Shown: positions 15,357 through 23,941 of the stretch, piece after piece
How the letters are laid out: every line of letters begins with the position of its first letter
Numbering within the stretch: position 1 is the first letter of the stretch
Origin: Psychroflexus tropicus DSM 15496
Lineage (GTDB): Bacteria; Bacteroidota; Bacteroidia; Flavobacteriales; Flavobacteriaceae
Assembly: GCF_000378765.1 (NCBI RefSeq)
Contig: NZ_KB905342.1
Span: forward strand, 744,001-808,000
Direction: 5' to 3'
DNA: 64,000 nt
Translations under genes and position numbers: made by a program
The notes under the pieces: model-generated
The model's database searches: none
Told to the model about the DNA's origin: nothing
Seen by the model: only the letters and a program-made list of their open reading frames with translations

Positions 15357-17732
15357 ATGAAAACCAAATTATTTCTTTTATGTACCATCCTCTGGGGATG
15401 GCAATCTTACTCTCAAAACCTAAAAGTTGAGGGAAAAGTCACCGATCAAGGCAACCCACTCTCAGGGGTGAGTGTGTATGCCAAATCTACAAACTCTGGC
15501 ACTGTAACCGATGATAGTGGGAACTATCAGTTGATGTTGCCATCAGGAGAATATACCTTGGTCTTTAAGTATGGTAACCAAAGGGAATTTGATATAAAAT
15601 TGTATCAAAATTTAACTTTAGACGTTGATATGTTCAAAGCTGAAGAATCTCTCGATGAAGTTTTAGTTCAGGCCTTTAGGGTAGATGCAGATTCACCCAT
15701 TACGCATTCCAATTTCAGTAAAGCTGAAATTGAAGAACGAAATCTGGGCCAGGATATTCCTATCTTATTGAACGTTTTACCTTCCGTTGTTTCCACAACC
15801 GATGCAGGAAACGGGATTGGATATACGTCCATAAGAGTGAGAGGGAGCGATGCTTCGAGAGTCAATGTGACTTTAAACGGAATTCCATACAATGATCAGG
15901 AGAGTCAGGGCACCTTTTGGGTGAATTTGCCAGATTTCGCCTCTTCTACAGAAAATATTCAGCTTCAGCGTGGTGTAGGGACCTCTACCAATGGGTCTGG
16001 TGCTTTTGGTGCAAGCTTAAATATTCTCACAGAGGCTAAAAATGATAAGGCCAATGCTGAACTTACCAATTCATTCGGGTCCTTTGGTACTCGAAGACAT
16101 ACTGTAGAGTTTGGGACTGGTCTTTTAGAAGATAATTTTACATTTACTGGTCGGCTTTCACAGATCAAATCTGATGGTTATATCGATAGGGCCTTCTCAG
16201 ATCTGAAGTCTTATTTCCTTCAGGGAACCTTTCAGGATGGAGGTACTTACATTAAAGCACTTACTTTTGGGGGGAATAATATCACCTATCAGGCGTGGAA
16301 TGGTATTGATCGGGAAACTTTAGAAAACGATAGAACTTTTAATCCATCGGGTCAATATACCGATGAGAATGGTAATACTCAGTTTTATGATAATGAAGTA
16401 GATAACTACAAGCAAGACCACTATCAATTGCACTGGAATCAAAAATTAACTCCAAATTGGTCGACCAACCTGAGTCTAAACTATACTTATGGTAGGGGGT
16501 ATTTCGAGCAGTATGAAGAAGATGCAGATCTTTCCTTTCATGAAATCGATCCTGTTTCCATTGGAGGGGAAACCATAGAAGAAAGCGATTTAATCAGAAG
16601 ACGATGGCTGGATAACGATTATTATGTTGTTAACGCCACTAGCAGCTATAGCGATAGTCAGGTGGATTTTACGTCAGGATTGTTTTACAGCTATTATACC
16701 AACGATCATTTTGGTGAGGTGATCTGGTCGCGCTTTGCCGGTAATTCTGAAATACGTGATAATTACTATTTTGGAACCGGGACCAAGCAAGAATTTACTG
16801 TTTTTAGTAAAGCCACCATAAAGATCAATGATCAATTTAGTCTATTCGGTGACTTGCAGGGTAGATTTGTTCATTACGAAACCTCTGGCTTAACTTCGGA
16901 TAAGGTGAATCTATTGGTTGATGAACAATTTAATTTTTTCAACCCCAAAGCAGGAGCAACTTTTAGAGTGAATGAGGAGAATCAGCTTTACGCCTCTTAT
17001 GGCAGAGCACAGCGAGAACCAAGAAGAACTGACTTTGAAAATGGTATTACCAATCCTGAGATTCTGGATGATTTTGAGTTGGGTTGGAGATTGGATTTTG
17101 GACCATCTTCAATAAATACAAATTTATATGCGATGCTCTATAAAGACCAGATGGTCTTGACAGGAGCTTTAGATGACGTAGGGGCTCCAATCAGAGAAAC
17201 CAGTGGAGAAAGTTATCGTTTGGGGTTAGAAATTGAAGCAGACTTAAGATTAAATCAACTGTTTTCTCTTCGTCCTAACCTGACCCTCAGCCGTAATAAA
17301 AATGTTGACTTCAGAGCTAATTTGAACGGTGAGGTCCAAAATTTAGGCGAGACTAATATTTCTTATTCTCCAGAGATTATTGCCGCTAATCAACTGATTT
17401 TTCATCCTTTTCAAGACTTCCAGGTTAACTTTATTTCCAAATACGTTGGTGAGCAATATATGGGCAATATAGACAGCGAGGTTTCACTCTTAGACAGCTT
17501 CTTTACTAACGACTTAAATATCGTTTACGAGTGGAATGAAGTTCCTCTGTTTAAATCCATAGTGTTTACAGGACTAGTTAATAATGTATTTGATGTGGAA
17601 TATGAATCTAACGGGTATTTTTTCACCTTCGATTTTGAGAATGAACAGGGACAAACACAGACTGGTCAGGGTGCAGGGTTTTACCCACAGGCTGGAATTA
17701 ATTTTTTGGTAGGGGCAACTTTGAAATTTTAA
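15357..17732 (+). CDS. TonB-dependent outer-membrane receptor under TPP control (thiamine receptor, Omr1-like)
   Basis: Outer-membrane barrel expected to import thiamine or a derivative using TonB-ExbBD energy. I start it at ATG 15357, where the signal peptide MKTKLFLLCTILWGWQSYSQ begins (791 aa); an in-frame ATG at 15324 adds 11 residues before it. After the signal comes a carboxypeptidase-like domain (KVTDQGNPLSGVSVYA), then a plug with RVRGSDASRVNVTLNGIPYND and a large barrel ending in ...GATLKF. The TPP riboswitch gives functional evidence beyond homology, consistent with the thiamine-regulated Omr1 receptors described for Bacteroidota. Confidence 0.9.
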   Translation: MKTKLFLLCTILWGWQSYSQNLKVEGKVTDQGNPLSGVSVYAKSTNSGTVTDDSGNYQLMLPSGEYTLVFKYGNQREFDIKLYQNLTLDVDMFKAEESLDEVLVQAFRVDADSPITHSNFSKAEIEERNLGQDIPILLNVLPSVVSTTDAGNGIGYTSIRVRGSDASRVNVTLNGIPYNDQESQGTFWVNLPDFASSTENIQLQRGVGTSTNGSGAFGASLNILTEAKNDKANAELTNSFGSFGTRRHTVEFGTGLLEDNFTFTGRLSQIKSDGYIDRAFSDLKSYFLQGTFQDGGTYIKALTFGGNNITYQAWNGIDRETLENDRTFNPSGQYTDENGNTQFYDNEVDNYKQDHYQLHWNQKLTPNWSTNLSLNYTYGRGYFEQYEEDADLSFHEIDPVSIGGETIEESDLIRRRWLDNDYYVVNATSSYSDSQVDFTSGLFYSYYTNDHFGEVIWSRFAGNSEIRDNYYFGTGTKQEFTVFSKATIKINDQFSLFGDLQGRFVHYETSGLTSDKVNLLVDEQFNFFNPKAGATFRVNEENQLYASYGRAQREPRRTDFENGITNPEILDDFELGWRLDFGPSSINTNLYAMLYKDQMVLTGALDDVGAPIRETSGESYRLGLEIEADLRLNQLFSLRPNLTLSRNKNVDFRANLNGEVQNLGETNISYSPEIIAANQLIFHPFQDFQVNFISKYVGEQYMGNIDSEVSLLDSFFTNDLNIVYEWNEVPLFKSIVFTGLVNNVFDVEYESNGYFFTFDFENEQGQTQTGQGAGFYPQAGINFLVGATLKF

Positions 17733-17760
17733 TCTATTGTTGTTATATTTTATCCAAATG

Positions 17761-17790
17761 AAAAGACCTCGATAAACGAGGTCTTTTCTA
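17761..17790. terminator. Bidirectional terminator between convergent genes
   Basis: Perfect 11-bp arms AAAAGACCTCG and CGAGGTCTTTT around a 5-nt loop. T runs on both strands serve the receptor (+) and DUF4837 (-) genes. Confidence 0.85.
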
Positions 17791-17813
17791 TTTTATAGGT
17801 AAGCATAAAATAA

Positions 17814-18809
17814 TCAGTCTGTGAATTCAGCTGATTTTAAAATCGCTTCAATTTCAAACATTTGTTGGCGTTTGGAAGAAGAAGGTTTAAATACAAAGCC
17901 TTCTAAAATAAGATACCTGTCATTCTTTTCATCTTTTATAGCGTAAGTCACGAAAGGTCCAGCCATAAAAAATCCTTTCACTTCCCAGGTGCCTTTGATT
18001 TCGTAAGCAAATTTGCCATCGATTTCAGTTTCAAATAGGTAAGGTGCATAGGCTTCTTCTGTGATCATATGAGTATCTTCATTGGGACCAGGGATGTGTC
18101 GTTCTCCAACAGAATCTCTCATTTTAATGACGTTGGCAATAATATCTCCTCCGCTTTCAATAGTTGACATTGGGACTTCATAAGCAAGTAGTTCCATGCT
18201 TCCGTTTTTGATGTCTTTTCTCATCCAGAAGAAATTTTCTTTCTGTTTAGCATATCTATATGCCGAAGGAAAGAGCATTGTAAAGCCTAGAGATTTCTTT
18301 AAAACTTCTGTTTTGTTGGGAGCCTTACGCATTCGTCTCCTTTTTTCTTTAAGCTCAGTCGTCTCCAGTCGGTTAAGAAAAGCTTCCTTATTAGAAGAAA
18401 GTTCATTTATAATGCTTTGGCTATCTGGTCCTGCAATCGCGATACCAACCTGTGGCTTCGCAAATGAATCAATAAGAATTTTATGAGCAGGTCTTTCAGC
18501 ATTTTCAATTTTCAGAAATGTTCTGTTTTTTCTAGCAAATCCAGAGAAAGCTTCAGGTGGGATCTGATTTAAGGCATATTTGGGCTCTTGTTGTGGGAGT
18601 CCTGAAACGTCTTCTGCAAAGATATCTCGTATGGTTTCACCAACTTCACCTTGCCACTCTTCATTAGAAATGACAATATTAAGCTGATTAAGGTTTCCAG
18701 AAGATTCTGCCTTGTAAGCTGAATCATTGCCGTCATTGCAGGCTATGATTGATAATAAGAGGAAAAAAGAGAGACTGACTTTTGTAAAACGATGTAAAAG
18801 TGAATGCAT
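17814..18809 (-). CDS. DUF4837 family lipoprotein
   Basis: A 331-aa predicted lipoprotein. The signal sequence ends in a lipobox at about LSIIAC (Cys near residue 24), followed by an acidic/polar linker. Body motifs GFTMLFPSAYRYAK and FFWMRKD match the Bacteroidota DUF4837 family. No enzymatic motif is visible and the function is unknown. It is transcribed toward the thiamine receptor and shares only the bidirectional terminator with it. Confidence 0.82.
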   Translation of the reverse strand: MHSLLHRFTKVSLSFFLLLSIIACNDGNDSAYKAESSGNLNQLNIVISNEEWQGEVGETIRDIFAEDVSGLPQQEPKYALNQIPPEAFSGFARKNRTFLKIENAERPAHKILIDSFAKPQVGIAIAGPDSQSIINELSSNKEAFLNRLETTELKEKRRRMRKAPNKTEVLKKSLGFTMLFPSAYRYAKQKENFFWMRKDIKNGSMELLAYEVPMSTIESGGDIIANVIKMRDSVGERHIPGPNEDTHMITEEAYAPYLFETEIDGKFAYEIKGTWEVKGFFMAGPFVTYAIKDEKNDRYLILEGFVFKPSSSKRQQMFEIEAILKSAEFTD

Positions 18810-18880
18810 TTTTGATGTTTTTTGTTAGAAAGCAACCATCCAATACCATTCCAAAAATACATTTATTAAAAAGAAGTTGA

Positions 18881-19402
18881 CTAGCTAGCCAAATTATTCA
18901 TCACCTTAAATTTATGCTCTTGTATAAATCTATCGAGTCTCTGGTTCCAGAAAGGGACATCTTTATAAAAGTCAACACAGTCTTCCAATGATTTTTGCTG
19001 TATGAGTTGAGGGATCATATAATCTTCAAAATCTCGCTTTATCATATCGATAAATTGCTCGAAATTATCTCCGGTTTTAATACAGTAACCTATGCTATTT
19101 TTAAATTTATGAAATTGTAGTTCTTCTGGGAGGTAGCAATCCTGAGAAACGCATACAGCTAGTTCTGTGATTTCTGGACGCTCTGAAGAGTTTTTTTGAA
19201 TGGGTGGGATCATCAAGCCTAGGTTGATTCTAAAATCTACTTTATCTTCTGAAGACCACCAGTATTTTTGTAAGGTCAAGACTAGGGAAAAATCTGCTGT
19301 AGATTTCCACCATATATCATCATCGTTGTGAAATCCAACTTTAAGCATTAGAGGCTTTAAAACTTCCGCCTCCATTTTGATTAACATTTTTATTGCTTTC
19401 AT
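18881..19402 (-). CDS. DUF4304-like protein under a double-dyad operator
   Basis: A 173-aa cytosolic protein, MKAIKMLIKMEAEVLK..., with a GF-x10-WW-x-FS-type N-terminal pattern and a DFRINLGLMIPP segment similar to DUF4304 proteins; the function is unknown. I start it at ATG 19402: a longer frame from 19435 begins within the -7 box. Its promoter carries the same double TTACGG-N5-CCGTAA operator found before the two accessory cassettes at 44.9 and 49.6 kb, so it probably belongs to their regulon. Family assignment is moderate. Confidence 0.6.
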   Translation of the reverse strand: MKAIKMLIKMEAEVLKPLMLKVGFHNDDDIWWKSTADFSLVLTLQKYWWSSEDKVDFRINLGLMIPPIQKNSSERPEITELAVCVSQDCYLPEELQFHKFKNSIGYCIKTGDNFEQFIDMIKRDFEDYMIPQLIQQKSLEDCVDFYKDVPFWNQRLDRFIQEHKFKVMNNLAS

Positions 19403-19424
19403 AGCTCTAGGTATTTTATATATC

Positions 19425-19492
19425 CAAAAATACAAGCATAGATTGACTTTGCTTTACGGTTTGACCGTAAACATAGTACGGGAAAACCGTAA
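19425..19492 (-). promoter_or_regulatory. Promoter with paired TTACGG-N5-CCGTAA operators
   Basis: Two 17-bp dyads, TTACGG-TTTGA-CCGTAA (19454-19470) and gTACGG-GAAAA-CCGTAA (19476-19492), with centres 22 bp apart. The proximal dyad ends exactly 21 nt from the -7 box TATTTTTG (minus strand, 19425-19432). No -33 TTG is present; the dyad takes its place, as expected for activator-dependent promoters. The geometry is the same at 44888-44955 and 49616-49683. Confidence 0.7.
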
Positions 19493-19587
19493 ATTTTAGA
19501 TCTATGAGTGTTAATAAAACAACTAAGATTATGATTACCCTACCAAAGTTATCAGTTTCTTAACCTGGATAACTAAAGCTTAATCTT

Positions 19588-19595
19588 TACTTTTG
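19588..19595 (+). promoter_or_regulatory. -7 box before the porin-like pseudogene
   Basis: TACTTTTG, 14 nt before ATG 19610. The retained promoter suggests that the gene below was broken recently. Confidence 0.45.
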
Positions 19596-19609
19596 CGTTT
19601 TAAGAAGTT

Positions 19610-20224
19610 ATGACAAAGTTTATTTTTCTATTAGCTATAATATGGTTTGGTTGTAAGTCAATGAGCCAAGACATCCAAAAACCTGCTTTTGAATTTGGTC
19701 CTAGGTTTGGTTTGGCGGTTTCAGAATTAAATGGAGCAGAAAATTAAAAGTCTGTCAGGGCTTCATTTACCGGAGGTTTTATGGCCGAATTTAAATTAAA
19801 TTCCTCCTTGGCTTTATATACTGATGTTAGTTATTCCAGACAAGGATCTACAAATAGAGGTTATAATGAAGGATCGCCTTTTGATAATAGGTTGAATCTG
19901 GATTATATCAATCTTCCACTTTTTATTAAATATTACCTTAAGCAAGGCTTGGCATTAGAATTAGGTCCTCAGCTAGGCTATCTGATGAATGCGAAGTACA
20001 AATCTAAACAAGTGGAATCTCCTCTAGTGAGAGATATAACCAATGATTTCGAAACGCTTGATGTTTCCTTAGGTCTTGGAGCGAGCTATAAGACCGAGTG
20101 GGGATTTATTTTTGGATTACGATACACTTTTGGCTTCAACTCTATTAATAAGAGCATAGATTATGAATCTGCAGAATTAAGAAATGCTGTTTTTCAATTG
20201 CATTTCGGCTATTTATTCAAATAA
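19610..20224 (+). pseudogene. Outer-membrane beta-barrel (porin-like) protein, broken by one nonsense codon
   Basis: A frame from ATG 19610 (MTKFIFLLAIIWFGCKSMSQ, a signal peptide) runs ...FGPRFGLAVSELNGAEN and meets TAA at 19745-19747. The same frame then continues without a break (KSVRASFTGGFMAEFKL...) to 20224 and ends ...LHFGYLF-K. The body alternates short beta strands (LDYINLPLFIKYYL, GPQLGYLMNA, GLRYTFGFNS) like PorT/OmpA-type small barrels. A single substitution or a sequencing error explains the break; ATG 19781 is an internal Met without a signal peptide. Confidence 0.8.
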
Positions 20225-20263
20225 AGCTTTAGTAAAATAAATTATCAACTGCTTTAAAAACAG

Positions 20264-20271
20264 TATCTTTG
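20264..20271 (+). promoter_or_regulatory. -7 box of the pseudouridine synthase gene
   Basis: TATCTTTG, 14 nt upstream of ATG 20286. Confidence 0.5.
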
Positions 20272-20285
20272 CGCAAATTTTGAAA

Positions 20286-21104
20286 ATGAAAGATCAACAT
20301 AAACATAAAGATCCCAAGAAGAAAGGAACTAGAAATAAATTCAGTAAAAAGGAAGTCGCCCAGTCTAAGGTAGATAAGCAAATTAAAAATCCAAAAGCAG
20401 GAATGCGTCTTAATAAATACGTCTCTAATTCTGGTGTATGTTCTAGAAGAGATGCAGATATTTATATCAAGTCTGGTAATGTAACCGTAAATGGGAAAGT
20501 GGTTACAGAAATGGGACATCACGTGCAGCTAGACGACGAAGTCAAATTTGATGGGCGCTTGATTAATCCAGAGCCTAAATCTTATGTGTTACTCAATAAA
20601 CCTAAGGGCTTTTATGTCACTGGAAGTTATGATAAGGGGAAATTGACGGCTTTAGATTTGGTTCAAAATGCTTCGAGGTCAAAACTTGCTCCAGTGGGAA
20701 AGCTGGATACAAGTTCTATGGGACTCATCCTATTTACGAATGATGGGACGCTAGCAAAGAAGCTATCTGGCCATAAGAATGGAGTGAGACAAATCTATCA
20801 AGTCGAGCTCACAAAACCTCTTAAAGAAACAGACCTTGAAGTGATAAAAGACGGTCCTTTTATAGAAGGTTCTAAAGTAAAAATAGAAGAAGTTGCTTAT
20901 GTAGATAACAGACCAAAAAACATTATCGGTTTGGAATTGAGAAGTCAGCGTGCTCATATTGTACAACGTATCTTCAAGAAACTTGGTTATGAGATTGAAA
21001 AACTAGACAGGGTAGTTTATGCTAATCTGGATAAGAAAAATTTACCTAGAGGTCATTACCGTGTATTGAGTAAGCAAGAAGTTATCAATCTGGGTATGGT
21101 TTAA
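20286..21104 (+). CDS. Pseudouridine synthase, RsuA/RluB/E/F family
   Basis: Isomerises uridine in rRNA. 272 aa from ATG 20286 (MKDQHKHKDPKKKG). It has a Lys-rich N-terminal tail, an S4 RNA-binding domain (MRLNKYVSNSGVCSRRDAD, about 41-59), then the catalytic domain with SYVLLNKPKGFYVT and the active-site motif VGKLDTSSMGL holding the catalytic Asp. The residue before Leu-Asp is Lys, where family members nearly always have Arg. The remaining motifs (FTNDG, YQVEL, RSQRAHIVQRIF) are normal. The substrate position in rRNA is not readable. Confidence 0.9.
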   Translation: MKDQHKHKDPKKKGTRNKFSKKEVAQSKVDKQIKNPKAGMRLNKYVSNSGVCSRRDADIYIKSGNVTVNGKVVTEMGHHVQLDDEVKFDGRLINPEPKSYVLLNKPKGFYVTGSYDKGKLTALDLVQNASRSKLAPVGKLDTSSMGLILFTNDGTLAKKLSGHKNGVRQIYQVELTKPLKETDLEVIKDGPFIEGSKVKIEEVAYVDNRPKNIIGLELRSQRAHIVQRIFKKLGYEIEKLDRVVYANLDKKNLPRGHYRVLSKQEVINLGMV

Positions 21105-21116
21105 ATCGCGACATCA

Positions 21117-23099
21117 ATGATTAAGCACCTATTACACTCTATTGTCCTGATATCTTTGTTGAGCACTTCCTTAATTGGTTTAGCTCAACAAAGACAGTTA
21201 AAGACAGATTCATTGGTCATTAATGACAGCATAAATGGACAAGTTGAATATGAATACGATACTTTAAAAGGAGAAGATGTATTTGACGGTAAGTTTTTTT
21301 ATCAATCCGTTTTTACATCCCATCTTGAATCATTTGCTTACGAAGCTATAACCTACGAAGGGGTGTATATTTCTAATATAAAAGAGGGAGATTGGAGTTA
21401 TGCATACAAAAGGTTGAACCCAAAAGACCTAAAATATGTTGAAGATTTCAAAATTGGAAATCTCGCATCCGGAATAGAACTACAAGTTAATGGGCAGTTC
21501 CAGAACGGGAAAGCCAGTGGAAAATGGATCGTTAAAAGCCAGCGATACAACGATTCAAAAGTTGAAGACACTTTACTCACGGTTCGTTCTACTTTCAAAG
21601 CCAATACCATTTCTGGCCGCATTGAATCTAAGTCTCCTGCAATTGATTTGAGTGGATATTTCAATGCTGACGGTTATTTCCATGGTGAGTGGGAAATTAC
21701 TCATAAAACTTCAGATCAGCCCATCAAAGAAGTGAGAACCTATGAAGCAGGTATTTTAAAATCATACGAATTAGAATATAAAGGCAAAGTCTTTAATCTG
21801 GAGTATACAAATTTGGACACGAGCGTTGACAAAGAAGAAAATTGGGTAGATATTGGCCTGCAAGAGGGGTACTTTGATATTTTAAAGCTGGCTAAGCTGG
21901 AAGTTATAGAATCGATATCGTCTTCAATATTATTTACTGCAAAGAAACAAAGTGAGTCTACAGATGATTTTATCACTCGTAGTCTTTCTTCTCTATCATT
22001 TCGATCTGAACATAATATATGGCAAAGCTTAAGAGGAAGTGACCCCATTGGATTGGGCAAGTTTAAAGTGAGGAAATATGATTTTTCTTCACAGGAAAAG
22101 GTTATAATTGAAAAGATCGAGACCAGTTTTGATAACATAGAATCCACTCTTCAGAAGTTCAAGGAGAATCCTAAGTTGAAACTTGGCAAGCCCATGAATG
22201 AAAAGCTTAACCAAATAGAGTTGGTATATAATGTATATAGTAATGATCTTAGTCAGCTTAAAACCATGGTAGATGTGATTGGTTCTGATGCTTTTGAATA
22301 TATCGACAGAACAAAAGTCTTTGACCAAATCTGGCCTGAATTGCGCTTTCCAGTTGAATTGACTTATGAATTTCAATCTGAGTTAATTACCAAAACTCAT
22401 GCATTTCCAAAGCAACCAGAAAAAAATAATTTTAATTTGAATAAGGCATATACTCTCCTTGATGCGATTGAAAAGGATGTAAAAACTCTAAATGAAGAGG
22501 CTAAGACTATTTTTCAAAATATGGAAGCTGAACGATCGCTGTCCAGAGATGAAGAAAAGCTCGTATCAAGAAAGGAGCAGGTAGAAGAACTTTTTGGAAA
22601 TCCGGATAATGAAAATTTTAATCTTTATCATGAACGTTTTCAGGATCTGGTATTGGATCTGTCTGAAAATACCTTTAATACATATGGAGCTTATAATCTA
22701 GAAAATAAAAAAGACAGAATTGAAAGTGTACTCTCTTGTTTTGAAAGTATGATTAAGTTTCATGACTTTTTAGGAAAGTTAATGGCAAAGGATAATAAAC
22801 TTGACGATGTATACACCAGAACCACTTTTAACCCTTACGTCATGGTGGATATGTCTGAAAGGATAAAAGAAAGCCTGTATCAAGCATTTGTGGATATTCT
22901 TCAGCCTTACTTATTAAATAAACTCGAAAACAATTTTAATTGTAATGACTTAGGGTTAGCGATGAATGAGATGAATAAAGCCTACCAGAAAATGCTTGAT
23001 TTGAGTAACCAAGATACAAGAGGTATTGAAAAAGATCTAAGAAGAGAAAACGATCCACAACGTATTCTTTCCCTGTTGGAATTACAATCACAATATTGA
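21117..23099 (+). CDS. Secreted protein with MORN/YwqK-like N-terminal repeats, function unknown
   Basis: 660 aa with an N-terminal signal peptide (MIKHLLHSIVLISLLSTSLI...AQ). Residues about 80-230 contain repeated G-x-W/G-K-x-x-G-x-W turns (KEGDWSYAYK, GKASGKWIVK, FHGEWEI) like MORN or YwqK-type repeats. The remaining 400 residues are mainly helical and charged, with coiled-coil-like segments and no catalytic motif that I recognise. The stop codon overlaps the next gene's start (TGATG), so it is translationally coupled to the DUF2490 gene; a second MORN protein ends the operon. Confidence 0.65.
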   Translation: MIKHLLHSIVLISLLSTSLIGLAQQRQLKTDSLVINDSINGQVEYEYDTLKGEDVFDGKFFYQSVFTSHLESFAYEAITYEGVYISNIKEGDWSYAYKRLNPKDLKYVEDFKIGNLASGIELQVNGQFQNGKASGKWIVKSQRYNDSKVEDTLLTVRSTFKANTISGRIESKSPAIDLSGYFNADGYFHGEWEITHKTSDQPIKEVRTYEAGILKSYELEYKGKVFNLEYTNLDTSVDKEENWVDIGLQEGYFDILKLAKLEVIESISSSILFTAKKQSESTDDFITRSLSSLSFRSEHNIWQSLRGSDPIGLGKFKVRKYDFSSQEKVIIEKIETSFDNIESTLQKFKENPKLKLGKPMNEKLNQIELVYNVYSNDLSQLKTMVDVIGSDAFEYIDRTKVFDQIWPELRFPVELTYEFQSELITKTHAFPKQPEKNNFNLNKAYTLLDAIEKDVKTLNEEAKTIFQNMEAERSLSRDEEKLVSRKEQVEELFGNPDNENFNLYHERFQDLVLDLSENTFNTYGAYNLENKKDRIESVLSCFESMIKFHDFLGKLMAKDNKLDDVYTRTTFNPYVMVDMSERIKESLYQAFVDILQPYLLNKLENNFNCNDLGLAMNEMNKAYQKMLDLSNQDTRGIEKDLRRENDPQRILSLLELQSQY

Positions 23100-23929
23100 T
23101 GTCTATGAAATTGACAACCTCTATCATCTTAAGGTTATTTGTGATTCTGATGGTGACTTATCATGCACATGCACAGGAAGGAACCACTGAATTCCCAGAC
23201 GAATCGATCTTAGCAGAGCCTGAAACGCTTACCTGGTTTAATAACTACGCTAACTTTAGGATTAGTGATAAATGGTTTTGGCATGGAGAAGTTCATTTTA
23301 GGTTTCGCGAAAATGAAAATATAAATTTTATAGGCGATATTGCTCAAATCTACAACAGGCATGGTATAAAATATATTCCTAACAAAAAATTCAAAGTTAC
23401 ATTTGGGGGCGTATTACGGGTAGATTTTGGTGATCAAACTGGGGATGAATTTGAAGATATAAGACTAGAACCTAGAATATGGCATGAATACTTGTGGATG
23501 ATGCCATTCGAACACCTTAGAGTTTATCACAGAATACGAATTGAACATAGATGGAAGAAAAAATTCAAAAAGGGATCAGAATACGTATTCAACAATAGAT
23601 GGCGGTATAAATTTATGATGAAAATTCCTCTTAATAAACCTAAACTTCAACCAGGCGCCTTTTATTTCAATCCTGATGTTGAATTAATTTTACAAAGCGG
23701 TAAGGGCATTGTCGATAATCCTATTGAAGATCTAAGGCTGTATCCTGGGATTGGCTATATCGCTTCACCAAGAATGAGTTATTCTGCCAATATGATGTAT
23801 ACAACTGGTCAGAGCGGAGATTTTGGTGGAGTTTACAGACAGAGATGGATTTTTAAATTTAATGTGTATATCAACCTGGATTTGAGAAAATTTGACGATA
23901 AAATTCCAGATACTAGCTTCTATCAATAG
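23099..23929 (+). CDS. DUF2490 family outer-membrane-barrel-like protein
   Basis: About 276 aa. A signal peptide (MSMKLTTSIILRLFVILMVTYHAHAQ) is followed by many amphipathic strands rich in Trp, Arg and Tyr (FRISDKWFWHGEVHFRF, LEPRIWHEYLWM, YHRIRIEHRWK), as in DUF2490 proteins, which look like small outer-membrane barrels. The start ATG overlaps the previous stop by one base. It is the middle gene of an envelope operon with two MORN-type proteins. Function unknown. Confidence 0.75.
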   Translation: MSMKLTTSIILRLFVILMVTYHAHAQEGTTEFPDESILAEPETLTWFNNYANFRISDKWFWHGEVHFRFRENENINFIGDIAQIYNRHGIKYIPNKKFKVTFGGVLRVDFGDQTGDEFEDIRLEPRIWHEYLWMMPFEHLRVYHRIRIEHRWKKKFKKGSEYVFNNRWRYKFMMKIPLNKPKLQPGAFYFNPDVELILQSGKGIVDNPIEDLRLYPGIGYIASPRMSYSANMMYTTGQSGDFGGVYRQRWIFKFNVYINLDLRKFDDKIPDTSFYQ

Positions 23930-23941
23930 CAAACAATTCCT

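Noticed and set aside
19781-20224. A complete 147-aa membrane protein starting at 19781
   Set aside because: It has no signal peptide, and the same frame continues upstream through one TAA to a proper signal peptide and promoter.
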